From: Cohnella faecalis
GTDB lineage: Bacteria; Bacillota; Bacilli; Paenibacillales; Paenibacillaceae
DNA length: 64,000 nt
Reading direction: 5' to 3'
Assembly: GCF_003570905.1 (NCBI RefSeq)
Contig: NZ_QXJM01000036.1
Location: 1-64,000 of the forward strand
Shown: positions 46,965-57,524 of the stretch, piece by piece
Layout of the letters: every line of letters begins with the position of its first letter
How positions within the stretch are numbered: position 1 is the first letter of the stretch
Notes under the pieces: generated by a model
Database searches by the model: none
Told to the model about the DNA's origin: nothing
The model's input: only the letters and a program-made list of their open reading frames with translations
Translations under genes and position numbers: made by a program

Positions 46965-49900
46965 ATGTTCACCAAAATTGTTATCGCCAACCGCGGCGCC
47001 ATAGCCGTTCGTATCGAGCGGACGCTGCGCAAGCTTGGCATCGGCTCCGTGGCCGTCTATACGAAAGCGGATCAAGACAGCTTGCATGTCGATATGGCGG
47101 ACGAGGCCGTTCTGATCGGCGAAGGTCCGGCCAAAGACAGCTATCTTGACGCGGAGCTGATTTTGCGGACGGCGGAGGAGGCTGGAGCTCAGGCCATTCA
47201 TCCCGGTTATGGCTTTCTGAGCGAGAACGCAGAATTCGCCCGGGCTTGCCGGGAACGCGGCATTGCGTTCATCGGGCCGACGCCGGAGCAGATGGAGACG
47301 TTCGGGCTGAAGCATTCCGCCCGCGAAGCGGCCAAACGCGCCGGGGTTCCGATGCTGCCCGGGACGGGGCTGATCGTCGATCCGGCGGAAGCGATTCTGC
47401 AAGCGGCGAAAATCGGTTATCCGGTCATCCTGAAAAGCACGGCGGGAGGCGGCGGCATCGGGATGCGTGTATGTGCGGATGCGGAAGCTCTCGGCTCGGC
47501 TTTCGAATCGGTCCGGCATTTGGCGGAGACGAACTTCAAGAACGGCGGCGTCTTCCTGGAGAAATATATTGCGAAGGCGCGCCATGTCGAAGTGCAGATT
47601 TTCGGTAATCGATTCGGCGAAGTCGTTGCGCTGGGCGAAAGGGACTGCTCCATTCAGCGGCGAAACCAGAAGGTAATCGAAGAAACTCCCGCTCCGAACT
47701 TGCCGGTAGAAGTGCGCGCCGCCATGCTGGAGTCGGCACGCAGGCTTGCGGCCGAGGTCGGCTACCGCAGTGCGGGAACGGTGGAATATTTGTACGATCC
47801 AAAAACGTGCGAGTACTACTTCCTGGAGGTCAACACAAGGCTCCAAGTCGAGCACGGCGTTACCGAAGAGGTGCTTGGAATCGATCTCGTCGAGTGGATG
47901 GTGAGAGAGGCGGCGGACGAATTGACGGGGCTGGCAGCTCTTGCGCCCGGCCGCAAGGGCACAGCATTCAAGCGCGCATCTATGCGGAGGACTGCTTGCA
48001 AGGCTTCCGGCCCAGCGCCGGTCAGCTGGATAAAGCGCTGTTCTCGGACGACGCCCGCAACGAAACGTGGGTACGGGACGGGCTGACGGTAACGACGCTG
48101 TACGATCCGATGCTGGCGAAAATCATCGTACGGGGAGACAACCGCGAGGAAGCGATTCGCAAGCTTGCGGATGCGCTCTCGCAGTCACGGTTTTACGGCA
48201 TTACGACGAATTTGCAATATTTGCAGCAGCTGCTTGCGAATGAAGATTGCGTATCCGGCAACGTGTATACGCAATTGCTGAACGGGTTCGAGCCGGCCGA
48301 GCGTGCGCTTGAGGTGCTTGACGGCGGCGTTCAGACGACGGTTCAAGATTATCCGGGCCGGGTCGGCTACTGGGATGTCGGCGTTCCGCCTTGCGGGCCG
48401 ATGGACCCGTTGTCGTTCCGGATAGGCAATAAGCTGCTTGGCAACGACAACAACGCATCCGGGCTGGAAATGACGCTGAGAGGCGGTTCGTTCCGGTTCC
48501 GCAGCGACATGATTTTCTGCGTGACGGGCGCTGACATGCAGCCTGCGCTTGACGATGAGCCGGTTCCGGCGTATCGGCCGGTTCATGCCCGCAGAGGGCA
48601 AGTGCTGACGTTCGGCGAGGCAAAAGAAGGGATGCGCGCATATCTGCTCATCGGCGGCGGGTTCGATATTCCGGACGTATTGGGCAGCTCGTCGACGTTC
48701 ACGCTGGGCAACTTCGGCGGTCACGGCGGACGGGCGATCCGCACGGGAGACGTTCTGAACGTGAACGCAAATGCGGGAGTCGGCGCTTCGGCCGGCGACG
48801 ATAGCTCCTTGGCCGTCGCGCATCGTCCAGAGATGACGAAAGCTTGGACGATCGGCGTCATTCCGGGACCGCATTGCACGGAAGAGTTTTTGCTGCCGGA
48901 CTATTTGACCCAATTGACGGAGACGGATTGGGAGGTTCACTATAACAGCTCGCGCACCGGAATCCGGCTGATCGGGCCCGCGCCGCTCTGGACAAGGGAA
49001 GACGGCGGGGAAGCGGGGCTTCACCCTTCGAATATTCACGACAATGCCTATGCGGTCGGGACGCTGGATTTGACGGGAGACATGCCGATTCTTCTGGGGC
49101 CGGACGGTCCGAGCCTCGGCGGGTTCGTCTGCCCGGTGACGACGGCGACCGCAGAGCTGTGGAAGCTGGGCCAGCTTCATCCGGGAGATAAGCTTCGCTT
49201 CCGGCTCCTCACCTTGCAAGAAGCTGATGCTTTGCGCGTGGCGCAGGAAAGGAATCTGCAAGCTATCGGAGCGGGAGAGTGCGAGGAGCTGGAGCCGGTC
49301 GTTCTTCCTTCGTCCGCGGCATCCGATTTCCGCTCCGATTATCCGATCTTGTACCGGATGGAAGAGGGGCGCCGCTACCCGCTCGCAATCCGCTGCAGCG
49401 GCGATCAATATTTGCTGGTGGAATACGGGCGGCTGGAGCTTGACTTGATGCTGCGGTTTCAAGCTCACGCCCTGATGCAAGCCATCAAGGAAGCCGGGAG
49501 CATTCCGGCGCTCGATTTGACGCCGGGCATCCGCTCGCTGCAAGTTCATATCGACCCAGCCAAAATGACGATAACGGAAGCGTGCCGGCGAATCGTCGAA
49601 ATCGAACGGTCCTTGCCGCCGCTGGAATCGATTCGCGTACCTTCGCGAATCGTGCGGCTGCCGCTTTCCTGGGACGATCCGGCGACGAGAGTCGCTATCG
49701 ACCGTTACCAGCAGAACGTTCGCCCCGACGCGCCGTGGTGCCCGAGCAACATCGAGTTCATCCGCCGCGTTAACGGATTGAGCAACACCGAAGAAGTGAA
49801 ACGAATCGTTTTCGAGGCGAATTATTTGGTGCTCGGTCTGGGCGATGTGTACCTGGGCGCGCCTGTCGCAACGCCGACCGATCCTCGCCACCGCCTCGTG

Positions 49901-50590
49901 ACGACCAAGTACAATCCGGCCCGCACGTGGACGCCGGAAAACGCGGTCGGAATCGGCGGAGCGTACATGTGCGTCTACGGAATGGAAGGGCCGGGCGGTT
50001 ATCAATTCGTCGGTCGTACGGTGCAGATGTGGAACAGGCTCCGATCGACCGAAAGCTTCAAGCCGGGGCAGCCTTGGCTGCTGAGATTTTTTGATCAAAT
50101 TCAATTTTACTCGGTCGATGCCGACGAGCTGCTCGTTCTTCGGGAAGATTTTTTGCGCGGCCGATATGAAGCGGACATTACGGAGACGACGTTCGATCTC
50201 GGGGACTATTTGCAATTCCTCGATTCGATTAAGGAAAGCGCGGATGCTTTTCGCAGCCTTCAGCTAAAAGCTTTTCAAGAGGAGCGCGAGAGCTGGAAGC
50301 GGCTTGGCCTTGCCGAGTATGTGTCGGAGCAGGAAGCGGCAAAGCCGGCGGAGGAGGACGAATTGCCGGCCGGAGCCGTCGCGGTGAGAAGTCCGATGCC
50401 GGGCAGCGTTTGGAAGGTGCTTGCTTCCGCCGGGCAAGCGGTCAAGAAGGGCGATACGCTTATCATTCAGGAGAGCATGAAGATGGAGTTCGCCCAGCAG
50501 GCGCCTTGCGACGGAATCGTCGGCTCGGTATTCGTAGAACCCGGCGAATCGGTTCATTCCGGGCAGCTAATCGTTAGCATCATCAGATGA
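46965..50590 (+). pseudogene. Biotin-dependent guanidine (urea-type) carboxylase, broken by a single-base loss
   Basis: The ATG at 46965 follows GGGGGGAG. The biotin carboxylase domain (KIVIANRGAIAVRIERTL, STAGGGGIGMRV, FLEVNTRLQVEHGVTEE) runs to about codon 327. At the CCC at 47946-47948 the frame is lost; the other frame continues with PQGHSIQARIYAEDCLQGF. One added base gives 1208 residues, the normal length. The middle holds the KipI/KipA-like carboxyltransferase (TVQDYPGRVGYWDVGVPPCG, PMDPLSFRIGNKLLG) and the C-terminus a biotinyl domain with IIQESMKMEFAQQ. Under a guanidine riboswitch and next to cgd-type genes, guanidine is the likelier substrate than urea. Both parts are conserved, so the break is probably a sequencing error. 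Confidence 0.9.
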
Positions 50591-50614
50591 TAGACGGGGA
50601 GGATGAGCGAACCT

Positions 50615-51997
50615 ATGAAAAAGACGGCCGTATTGCCGAATACTCTCACAATCGAAGGACTCAGGGAGCTGTATCGGAACGGGGGAACGACACCGACGGA
50701 AGTCGTGGTTGAAATCATCCGACGTTCCCAAGAGGACGAAGAGATGAACATTTGGATCACTCCTCCCGAGCTGAGCCGGATCGAGCCTTATTTGCGCAAG
50801 CTGGGCGAGGTTGATCCGGGAGACGCTCCTCTGTGGGGCATCCCGTTTGCCATCAAGGATAATATCGATTGGACGGCTGCGCCGACGACGGCGGCTTGTC
50901 CGGCTTTCGCCTACGCTCCTTCGGAGGATGCGGCTGTCGTCGAGCGGCTGATCGCCGCCGGGGCGATTCCGCTCGGCAAGACGAATCTCGATCAGTTCGC
51001 AACGGGGCTGGTCGGCTCTCGCAGCCCTTACGGCGAAACGCATAACTCGCTGCGGCCCGAGCTCATTAGCGGCGGCTCCAGCGGAGGTTCGGCAGTTGCG
51101 GTGGCGAGAGGGCAGGCGGCGTTCTCCCTCGGTACAGATACGGCTGGTTCCGGCCGGGTTCCGGCGCATTTGAACCGGCTTGTCGGCTATAAGCCGAGTA
51201 TGGGGGCATGGCCGGTCAAGGGAGTCGTTCCCGCTTGCGAAAGCCTTGATTGCGTAACCGTCTTCGCATGGAATCTGGAAGATGCCACGGCTGTTGATCG
51301 GGTCGTTCGCGGCCCGCACGACGAAGATCCGTGGTCGCGGGAGCTACCCTTGCCCGTACCGTCGGCGCTGCCTTCCCGAATTTGCGTTCCCGCGCCCGGA
51401 ACGGTTGAATTCTACGGCCCGTTCGCAGCGGACTACGAGCAGGCTTGGGAAGCTGCGCTCCTCAAGCTGAAGGGGCTCGGTATTACCGTGGAAGAGACCG
51501 ATATCTCGCTTTACGGCGAGGCCGCCGCCGTCTTGTACGAAGGGCCGTGGGTCGCGGAGAGATGGGCGGGACTTGCCGAGTTCGTCGAGTCCGGGGCGGG
51601 AGACGTGTTCCCGGTCACCGAGCGAATTTTGCGATCGGGAGCCGATTCGCGGCATACGGCCGCAGCTCTGTTCAAAGCGATGCACAAGCTTCAGGCGTTC
51701 AAGCTCGAAGCGCGGAAGCGGTTGAAGGATGCGGTTCTTGTTCTGCCTACTGCGGGAGGTACATGGACACGCGAGCAGGTAAGGCAAGATCCCGTTGCGA
51801 CGAACCGCGATATGGGAAAATACACGAACCATTGCAACCTGCTGGATATGTGCGCTGTTGCAGTTCCGTCCGGCGACGCGGCAGACGATCTGCCCTTCGG
51901 AATTACCTTTTTTGCCATGGCGGAAAGAGAAGATTTGATCCGGGGCGCGGCAGGAGCTTTCGCAGACTCCTTGTTGACCGGGGGTGCTCGCTTGTGA
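50615..51997 (+). CDS. atzF: Allophanate hydrolase, amidase domain only
   Basis: 460 residues from ATG 50615; ATG 50603 directly abuts GGGGAGG and is less likely. The amidase-signature triad is visible: Lys in FAIKDNIDW, Ser in ISGGSSGGSAVAVARG and the nucleophile in LGTDTAGSGRVPA. AWPVKGVVPACESLDCVTVFA is specific to allophanate hydrolases. The enzyme splits allophanate to ammonia and CO2, the last step of guanidine breakdown. Usual AtzF/DUR enzymes continue into a C-terminal domain; here that domain is a separate gene at 52511. The GNAT start overlaps the stop (GTGA). Confidence 0.92.
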   Translation: MKKTAVLPNTLTIEGLRELYRNGGTTPTEVVVEIIRRSQEDEEMNIWITPPELSRIEPYLRKLGEVDPGDAPLWGIPFAIKDNIDWTAAPTTAACPAFAYAPSEDAAVVERLIAAGAIPLGKTNLDQFATGLVGSRSPYGETHNSLRPELISGGSSGGSAVAVARGQAAFSLGTDTAGSGRVPAHLNRLVGYKPSMGAWPVKGVVPACESLDCVTVFAWNLEDATAVDRVVRGPHDEDPWSRELPLPVPSALPSRICVPAPGTVEFYGPFAADYEQAWEAALLKLKGLGITVEETDISLYGEAAAVLYEGPWVAERWAGLAEFVESGAGDVFPVTERILRSGADSRHTAAALFKAMHKLQAFKLEARKRLKDAVLVLPTAGGTWTREQVRQDPVATNRDMGKYTNHCNLLDMCAVAVPSGDAADDLPFGITFFAMAEREDLIRGAAGAFADSLLTGGARL

Positions 51998-52467
51998 GCT
52001 GCCTTATCCGAACGGCCGAGGACCATGAGCTTATTCTCGTGCATCGGCTCATGCGCGAGGCGTTCGAGGAGTACCGCGATAGACTCAATCCTCCGTCCGG
52101 AGCGCTGCGCGAAGAGGTAGAGGATATTAGAAATAAAATAGCCGGCCGCGGCGGAGCCGTGATTGCTTGGGACGGTAAAGAACCTTTGGGTTCGGCACAA
52201 TATTATTATGAAGAGAGTTACATGTACATCGGGCGAGTGTCTGTCAGCGGCAAAGCGCGCGGGCGAGGAATCGGGCAGGAGCTCATGACCTGCTTGGAGA
52301 ATATGGCCCGAAATCGACAAGTCTCGGAAGCGCGGATTGAAGTGAGGCTGTCGCTGCCGGGCAACATTGCTTTTTATGAAAAAAGAGGCTACGAGGTTGT
52401 GGAAATGCTAGAGTACCCGAACAAGACGGACGCGTGGTACGTCATGAAGAAGGTTTTGCAGCCATAG
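51994..52467 (+). CDS. GNAT-family N-acetyltransferase
   Basis: 157 residues; the GTG start overlaps the allophanate hydrolase stop as GTGA, so translation is coupled. The GNAT core is clear: IRTAEDHELILVHRLMREAF, AVIAWDGKEPLGSAQYYY, the acetyl-CoA loop VSVSGKARGRGIGQELM and GNIAFYEKRGYEVVEM. Its substrate is unknown. Its position between the two halves of allophanate hydrolase implies a guanidine- or urea-related amine substrate or a repair function, which is inference. Confidence 0.88.
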   Translation: MSCLIRTAEDHELILVHRLMREAFEEYRDRLNPPSGALREEVEDIRNKIAGRGGAVIAWDGKEPLGSAQYYYEESYMYIGRVSVSGKARGRGIGQELMTCLENMARNRQVSEARIEVRLSLPGNIAFYEKRGYEVVEMLEYPNKTDAWYVMKKVLQP

Positions 52468-52510
52468 CGGTTCCGAGCTTCTATTCTATTTAGAAAGGCG
52501 GCAAGAAAAC

Positions 52511-52900
52511 ATGAGCTCCGAAAAAACGTTAGTCGCGGTTTGCGGCCTGCATATGCGAGGCTATCCGCTCGAAAAACAACTGCTGGATCGCGGTGCGATT
52601 TTTGTCCGAGAGACGGAAACGGCTCCTAAGTATCGGTTGCTCAAGCTGCCGACGACGCCTGCGAAGCCGGGATTGATCAAGCGGATTTCGGGCGGCGCGC
52701 CGATCGCGGTCGAAGTATGGGAGATGCCCGTCGAAGCGTTTGGTTCCTTCGTCGCTTTAATTCCGGCTCCGCTAGGCATTGGAAAGGTCGAGCTGGCCGA
52801 CGGCTCCGAAGTATGCGGCTTCATTTGCGAAGGGTATGCGTCCGAGCTGGCGGGCGCGGAAGATATTTCGAGCTTGGGCGGCTGGCGGAATTTGAGATAG
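52511..52900 (+). CDS. Stand-alone allophanate hydrolase C-terminal domain protein
   Basis: 129 residues starting after AAAGGCGG. The sequence (LVAVCGLHMRGYPLEKQLLDRG, PTTPAKPGLIKRI, AIAVEVWEMPVEAFGSFVALIP, LADGSEVCGFICEGY) matches the domain normally fused to the C-terminus of AtzF-type allophanate hydrolases, which has a gamma-glutamylcyclotransferase-like fold. In K. lactis Dur1,2 this domain catalyses a decarboxylation step after the amidase reaction. Encoding it separately in the same operon is a natural split version. A terminator follows. Confidence 0.88.
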   Translation: MSSEKTLVAVCGLHMRGYPLEKQLLDRGAIFVRETETAPKYRLLKLPTTPAKPGLIKRISGGAPIAVEVWEMPVEAFGSFVALIPAPLGIGKVELADGSEVCGFICEGYASELAGAEDISSLGGWRNLR

Positions 52901-52960
52901 AGAACGTGGTCGCGAGAAGGCTAGGGGATGTTTAATTCGTTTGTCCGTGCTTATGCCAAG

Positions 52961-52988
52961 AAGTCTGCTCCTTCGAGCGGGCTTTTTT
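52961..52988 (+). terminator. Terminator of the guanidine operon
   Basis: AAGTCTGCTC and GAGCGGGCTT pair (with G-T pairs) around CTTC, followed by TTTTT. Confidence 0.75.
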
Positions 52989-53236
52989 GCATTATTGCGG
53001 TTAATGGAAAGAGAAAGATCAAAAAAATACCGGGAGTAGATTTAGAGTATATTTAAGGAAATTCGACAAATAATTACAAAAAATACTCTATCAAAATCGG
53101 GTACCTTCATCTAGGATATTGGGTGCAGTCTATTTTCGTACATTTCTTCAATGATTGGGGGCCGTTGCGTTTGCCGGGGTGAAGAAAAAAGAAAGTCGGT
53201 TTGCCATTAAGAAAATGCGACGAGGAGGTTTGTCTA

Positions 53237-56200
53237 GTGAAAGGACTTATCCGGTTCCTATGCTTGATTACGGCGTTATTGCTTATTATTTCAACGGTTC
53301 ACCCTTCGCTAACATCGGCAGAGTCGGCCAAACCGAACGGGTTTATCATCAAATTGAAGAACAATGCCAATGCGGATGCTTTTATCTCGAAGAGAAAGCT
53401 TCAAGGCAAAAAACCTAAAAAAACAGATTCGTTAAATATTATCTCGGTTGACTTGAGCTACTCGGATTATAAAGAATTGTTAAAAGATTCCGAGATTGCG
53501 TTCGTTGAAAGCGACGCTCCCGTATTCGCCGAATCCAGGGGAAAGGGCGAAAAGCGTCACCCTTTCATCGACAACATGAAGAAGAGCGATCAGAACGTGC
53601 CATGGGGAATCCATTCCATCGGAGCGGACTTATCCAACAGCAAGAATATAGCCGGTAAAAATACGAAAATAGCCATTCTCGACACAGGAATATCCGCGCA
53701 TCCCGATCTCAAGGTTGTTGGCGGAATATCCTTTGTGCCTTCAGTTGCCTCCTACTTGGATGACAATGGACATGGTACGCACGTTGCGGGAATTGTCGCT
53801 GCCAAGGATAACCGTATCGGAGTTCTAGGCGCAGCTCCAGAAGCCGATATTTATTCCGTCAAAGTGTTGGACAAAGACGGAGCCGGAACGTACGGTCAGG
53901 TTATTCAGGGAATTGAATGGGCGATTCAAAATAAGATGGACGTCATTTCCATGAGCTTTGGAGGAGACCCGTACAGCGAAGCACTGCACATGGCGGTTAA
54001 AGCGGCCACGGACAACGGAATTGTTGTTGTCGCGGCGGCGGGCAATGGCGGTTATGGAGAAGAAACCGAAACGTATCCCGCCCGCTTTGAAGAGACGATA
54101 TCTGTAGGTGCCGTAACTAAATCCCACCGGCTGGCCAGCTTTTCCAGCATGGGATCGGAAATCGATCTAGTTGCGCCGGGTCAGGAAATTGTAAGCACTT
54201 CGAAAGACGGCGATTATGTCGTGATGTCGGGCACATCGATGGCGGCTCCCCATGTAACGGGCGCAGTCGCGGCTCTATTGTCGAAAAACAAGAAAATGTC
54301 CGTGGAGCAGCTTAAAAAGACTCTGTATTCTTCAGCGACACCGCTTGGGTCTGCCAATCAATATGGGCATGGCTTGGTGAATCTGGCCAAGGCGCTCGGT
54401 ATTGTAAGATCTGCCATTCCACCGGTTGAGGAGCCTGTCGTTCCTTCCCTTCCGATTGAAGAACCGCCCGTTGTCGAGCAGCCCCAGACGGGCTTCAACA
54501 TTAACGCTATCGACGACAAGTTGCTGGCCTTAAGCAATGAATTGCTTGCTCTCAAGGAGGAAGCCGCGCGCGAAGGCAAGCGGGAGCTGGCGAAGCGTAT
54601 CGAAGACGACTATCAAGCCTTTCTCTTGAAAAACAAAGAGCTCCATATTCTGCCGATTGAGTTAAGTTCCATTCGCAAGGAAGATGTCGTTACGAAGTTT
54701 GCGAACGAGAACGTTTACTTCAAGCAAAAAGAGCTTGATTTTTCCAAGCTCGAAGAGGCAATGAAAGAAGCCGCGAGCTCCTATGCCCAGCTTCTGCCGG
54801 GCTTCACAGCGGTTTCCGATCAAAGCGATGTCGGCATCTCCGCTTACGATATCGTTGGAAACAATCAGCATATTTATCCCGGGCAATCCGCGACGGTGTC
54901 TTTGAAAGTATCGTCGGCCAAGCCTTCCGTCACAATCGGGGTGATGAATCCGAGCGATACGAAAATAGACGGAACGATTTTTTACAACGTCGCCGCGAAT
55001 GCTGCCGTTAGCTATACGTGGTATAGTTCGAGCTCTACGCCGACCGGGTTGTATAAAATCAAATATTACTACGATTCTGTTATTACTCCGGACTACTTCT
55101 ATATTTACGTCGATCCGTTGCCGGCTCCTTCGGCGCCTGGCGGGCTCTCGTCTTCGGCAACATCGAGCAGCTTGACGTTATACTGGTCCGGCGTTAGCGG
55201 CGCGACGTCCTACGACGTTTCACTCAACGGTACGTACCTCGCCAATGTAACCGGCACATCCTATACGTTTAGCAGTCTCTCGTCAGGCACCGGCTACTCT
55301 CTTGGCGTGCGGGCCAAAAACGCCAGCGGGAGCAGCTCTTACTCCACCATTTCGGCAACTACTCTATCTTCTGCCCCGGGCGCTCCTTCCGGCCTGTCGG
55401 CCAGCAGTACGACAAGCAGCATCACATTATCTTGGTCACCGGTAAGCGGAGCTGCATCCTACTCTCTGTATCGGAACGGATCATTAGTCACGACTACGAC
55501 TTCAACCTCCTATACCTACTCGGGCTTGGCGGGTGGAACCAGTTACTCGGTTGGCGTCTCGACCAACAACGCAAGCGGTTCAAGCGCCGTCAGTTCAATG
55601 ACGGTCTCAACGCAATCGGGCAGCGGCGCACCGGCAGCACCGAGCGGGTTGTCCGCTTCCAGCACGAGCAACAACATAACGCTTTCGTGGCTTGCCGTAT
55701 CAGGCGCGACTTCATACACGCTGCAATTAAACGGTACAACGGTTACGACAACCGCGAGCACCTCTTACACCTTCTCGGGCTTGGCGGCCAACACGACTTA
55801 TACCGTAGGAGTGGCGGCAGTCAACGGTTCGGGCTCCAGTCTTTTCTCGACGAGCTCCGTTGCGACAAAGGCCGTCTCAATGCCGAATTTGACGCTGAAC
55901 TCGTCCGTTGACGTCGATTTGGCTTCCGGAGCCTATCAAGCTTATGCATTCACCCCAAGCTCTACCGGCACCTACAAAATATTTACAGGGCCATATGGAG
56001 GAGTCGGAACAAGCAACGATACGGTGCTTGAGCTCTATTCCAATTCCTCTTTAACTAGCTCGATTACCTCCAATGACGATTCCAACGGGACGACGTTTTC
56101 GGAGATCAATTGGAATCTCACGGGAGGAACAACCTATTACGTGAAGCTTCGGGGCTACGGCTCCACGGCCGTACATGCGAGATTGTCAGCAGTAGTGGCG

Positions 56201-57510
56201 CCGCCTGCTCCAATCACGATGAGTCTTAATGTCGGCTATGATGTCGATTCGGCTTCCGGCACCTATAAGGTGTATAAGTTTACTCCTTCCAGCAGCGGCC
56301 AGTACAAGCTGTTTACCGGCTACTTCGGAGGCACGTCGTCCGGCGGAAGCAACGATACGCTGCTATACGTTTATTCGGATGCCAATCTCACTAACCAACT
56401 CGCATATAACGACGATTCTAACGGCTCTACCTTTTCGCAAATCGTTATGTCTATGAGCGCGGGAGTATCGTATTACGTGAAGATTGCCGGATATGGCAGC
56501 GGGGCAGTTCACGCGAGGTTAACGGCCAATGCGGTAACGGCTGCGTACGCAATTTTAGCTGGAAACACTCCTACGGATGTCGATTTGGCAGCTGGGGTAT
56601 CACAAACGTATCAATTCACACCGACGGTCTCCGGTCCGTATCTTCTGACTACAGGTCCTTACGGTGGAGCCGCGACGGGGGCGAACGATACGACGCTCAC
56701 TTTGTATTCGGATGCGGCTCTGGCTTCTCAGATCGCTTTCGACGACGATTCGAACGGAAGCGGATTTTCCAGATTAAGCGCAACGCTGTCAGCGGGGGTC
56801 ACTTATTACCTGAAGCTTGCGCCATACAGCAGCAGTATCGCTGTGCATGCCAGATTGCTGGCCGTTAACGATCATGGCAACGACTTTGGCAGCGCATATC
56901 CAATAAGCCTCGGAAGCTCTACGACCGCTTCCATAAACTATGCGGGGGATGTTGACTTCTTCCGTTTCCAGCCTGCTTCTAACGGAGTTTATAGTATTGA
57001 TACGACAGGCGGCACGGATACCGTAGTCGAAGTGTACGATCAAAAGCAAATTCTATTAGGATACAGCGACGATTATTTGGGGCCGATACTTCTAACGTGA
57101 CGAGCGAGCTGTACGGCGGGCAAGTCTACTACGTAAAGGTGTTCCACTATGACGAAGCGGGAACAGGCAATTATGGGCTTAGAGTCGTTCAAAACGACGA
57201 CAACATAGCCGGAGATACGCTTGTCCTCAACAGTCCTATTACTCGACTTATCAATTATGCGGGCGATCAAGACGTATTTGTGTTTACTCCAAGCACGACG
57301 CGCTCGTACGTCATTAAGACGACCGGAAGTACGGATACGGTTGGCGTGCTGAGCGATTCCAACAATGATCCTTTCGCGGATAACGACGATTCGACGGATC
57401 TTAATTTTTCCATCGCCTATACTCTTACGGCTAATCAAACCTATTACATCCGAGTCAAAGCCTACAACTCGAATTTATATAACGCCTCCTACACCCTAAT
57501 AGTCCAGTAA
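53237..57510 (+). pseudogene. Giant secreted subtilase with FN3 and PPC domains, broken by a single-base loss near the end
   Basis: GTG 53237 is 8 bases after GAGGAGG. A signal peptide (LIRFLCLITALLLIIS) and an I9-type propeptide (GFIIKLKNNANADAFI) precede an S8 domain with Asp in IAILDTGISAHPDL, His in GHGTHVAGIVAA and Ser in SGTSMAAPHVTGAVAALL. A Glu/Lys-rich helical linker follows, then an Ig-like part, three FN3 domains (55120-55880) and four or five PPC-type repeats (each with DVDLA.G, NDDSNG.TFS and YYVKL..YGS). At 57079-57082 a GGGG run lacks one base, creating a false TGA at 57098; the last PPC repeat resumes in the next frame (NVTSELYGGQVYYVKVF) to TAA 57508. Corrected length is 1424 residues. 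It is in an operon with the nuclease-like gene 14 bases downstream. Confidence 0.88.
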
Positions 57511-57524
57511 AGGAAAGTGATGAT

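Noticed and set aside
48185..50215. 676-codon minus-strand frame opposite the guanidine carboxylase
   Set aside because: Shadow frame; Arg/His-rich composition and no family resemblance.
200..57082. Programmed frameshifting in the six broken genes
   Set aside because: No consistent slippery heptamer or downstream structure; all cases are one-base losses at G/C runs in unrelated genes, so error is simpler.
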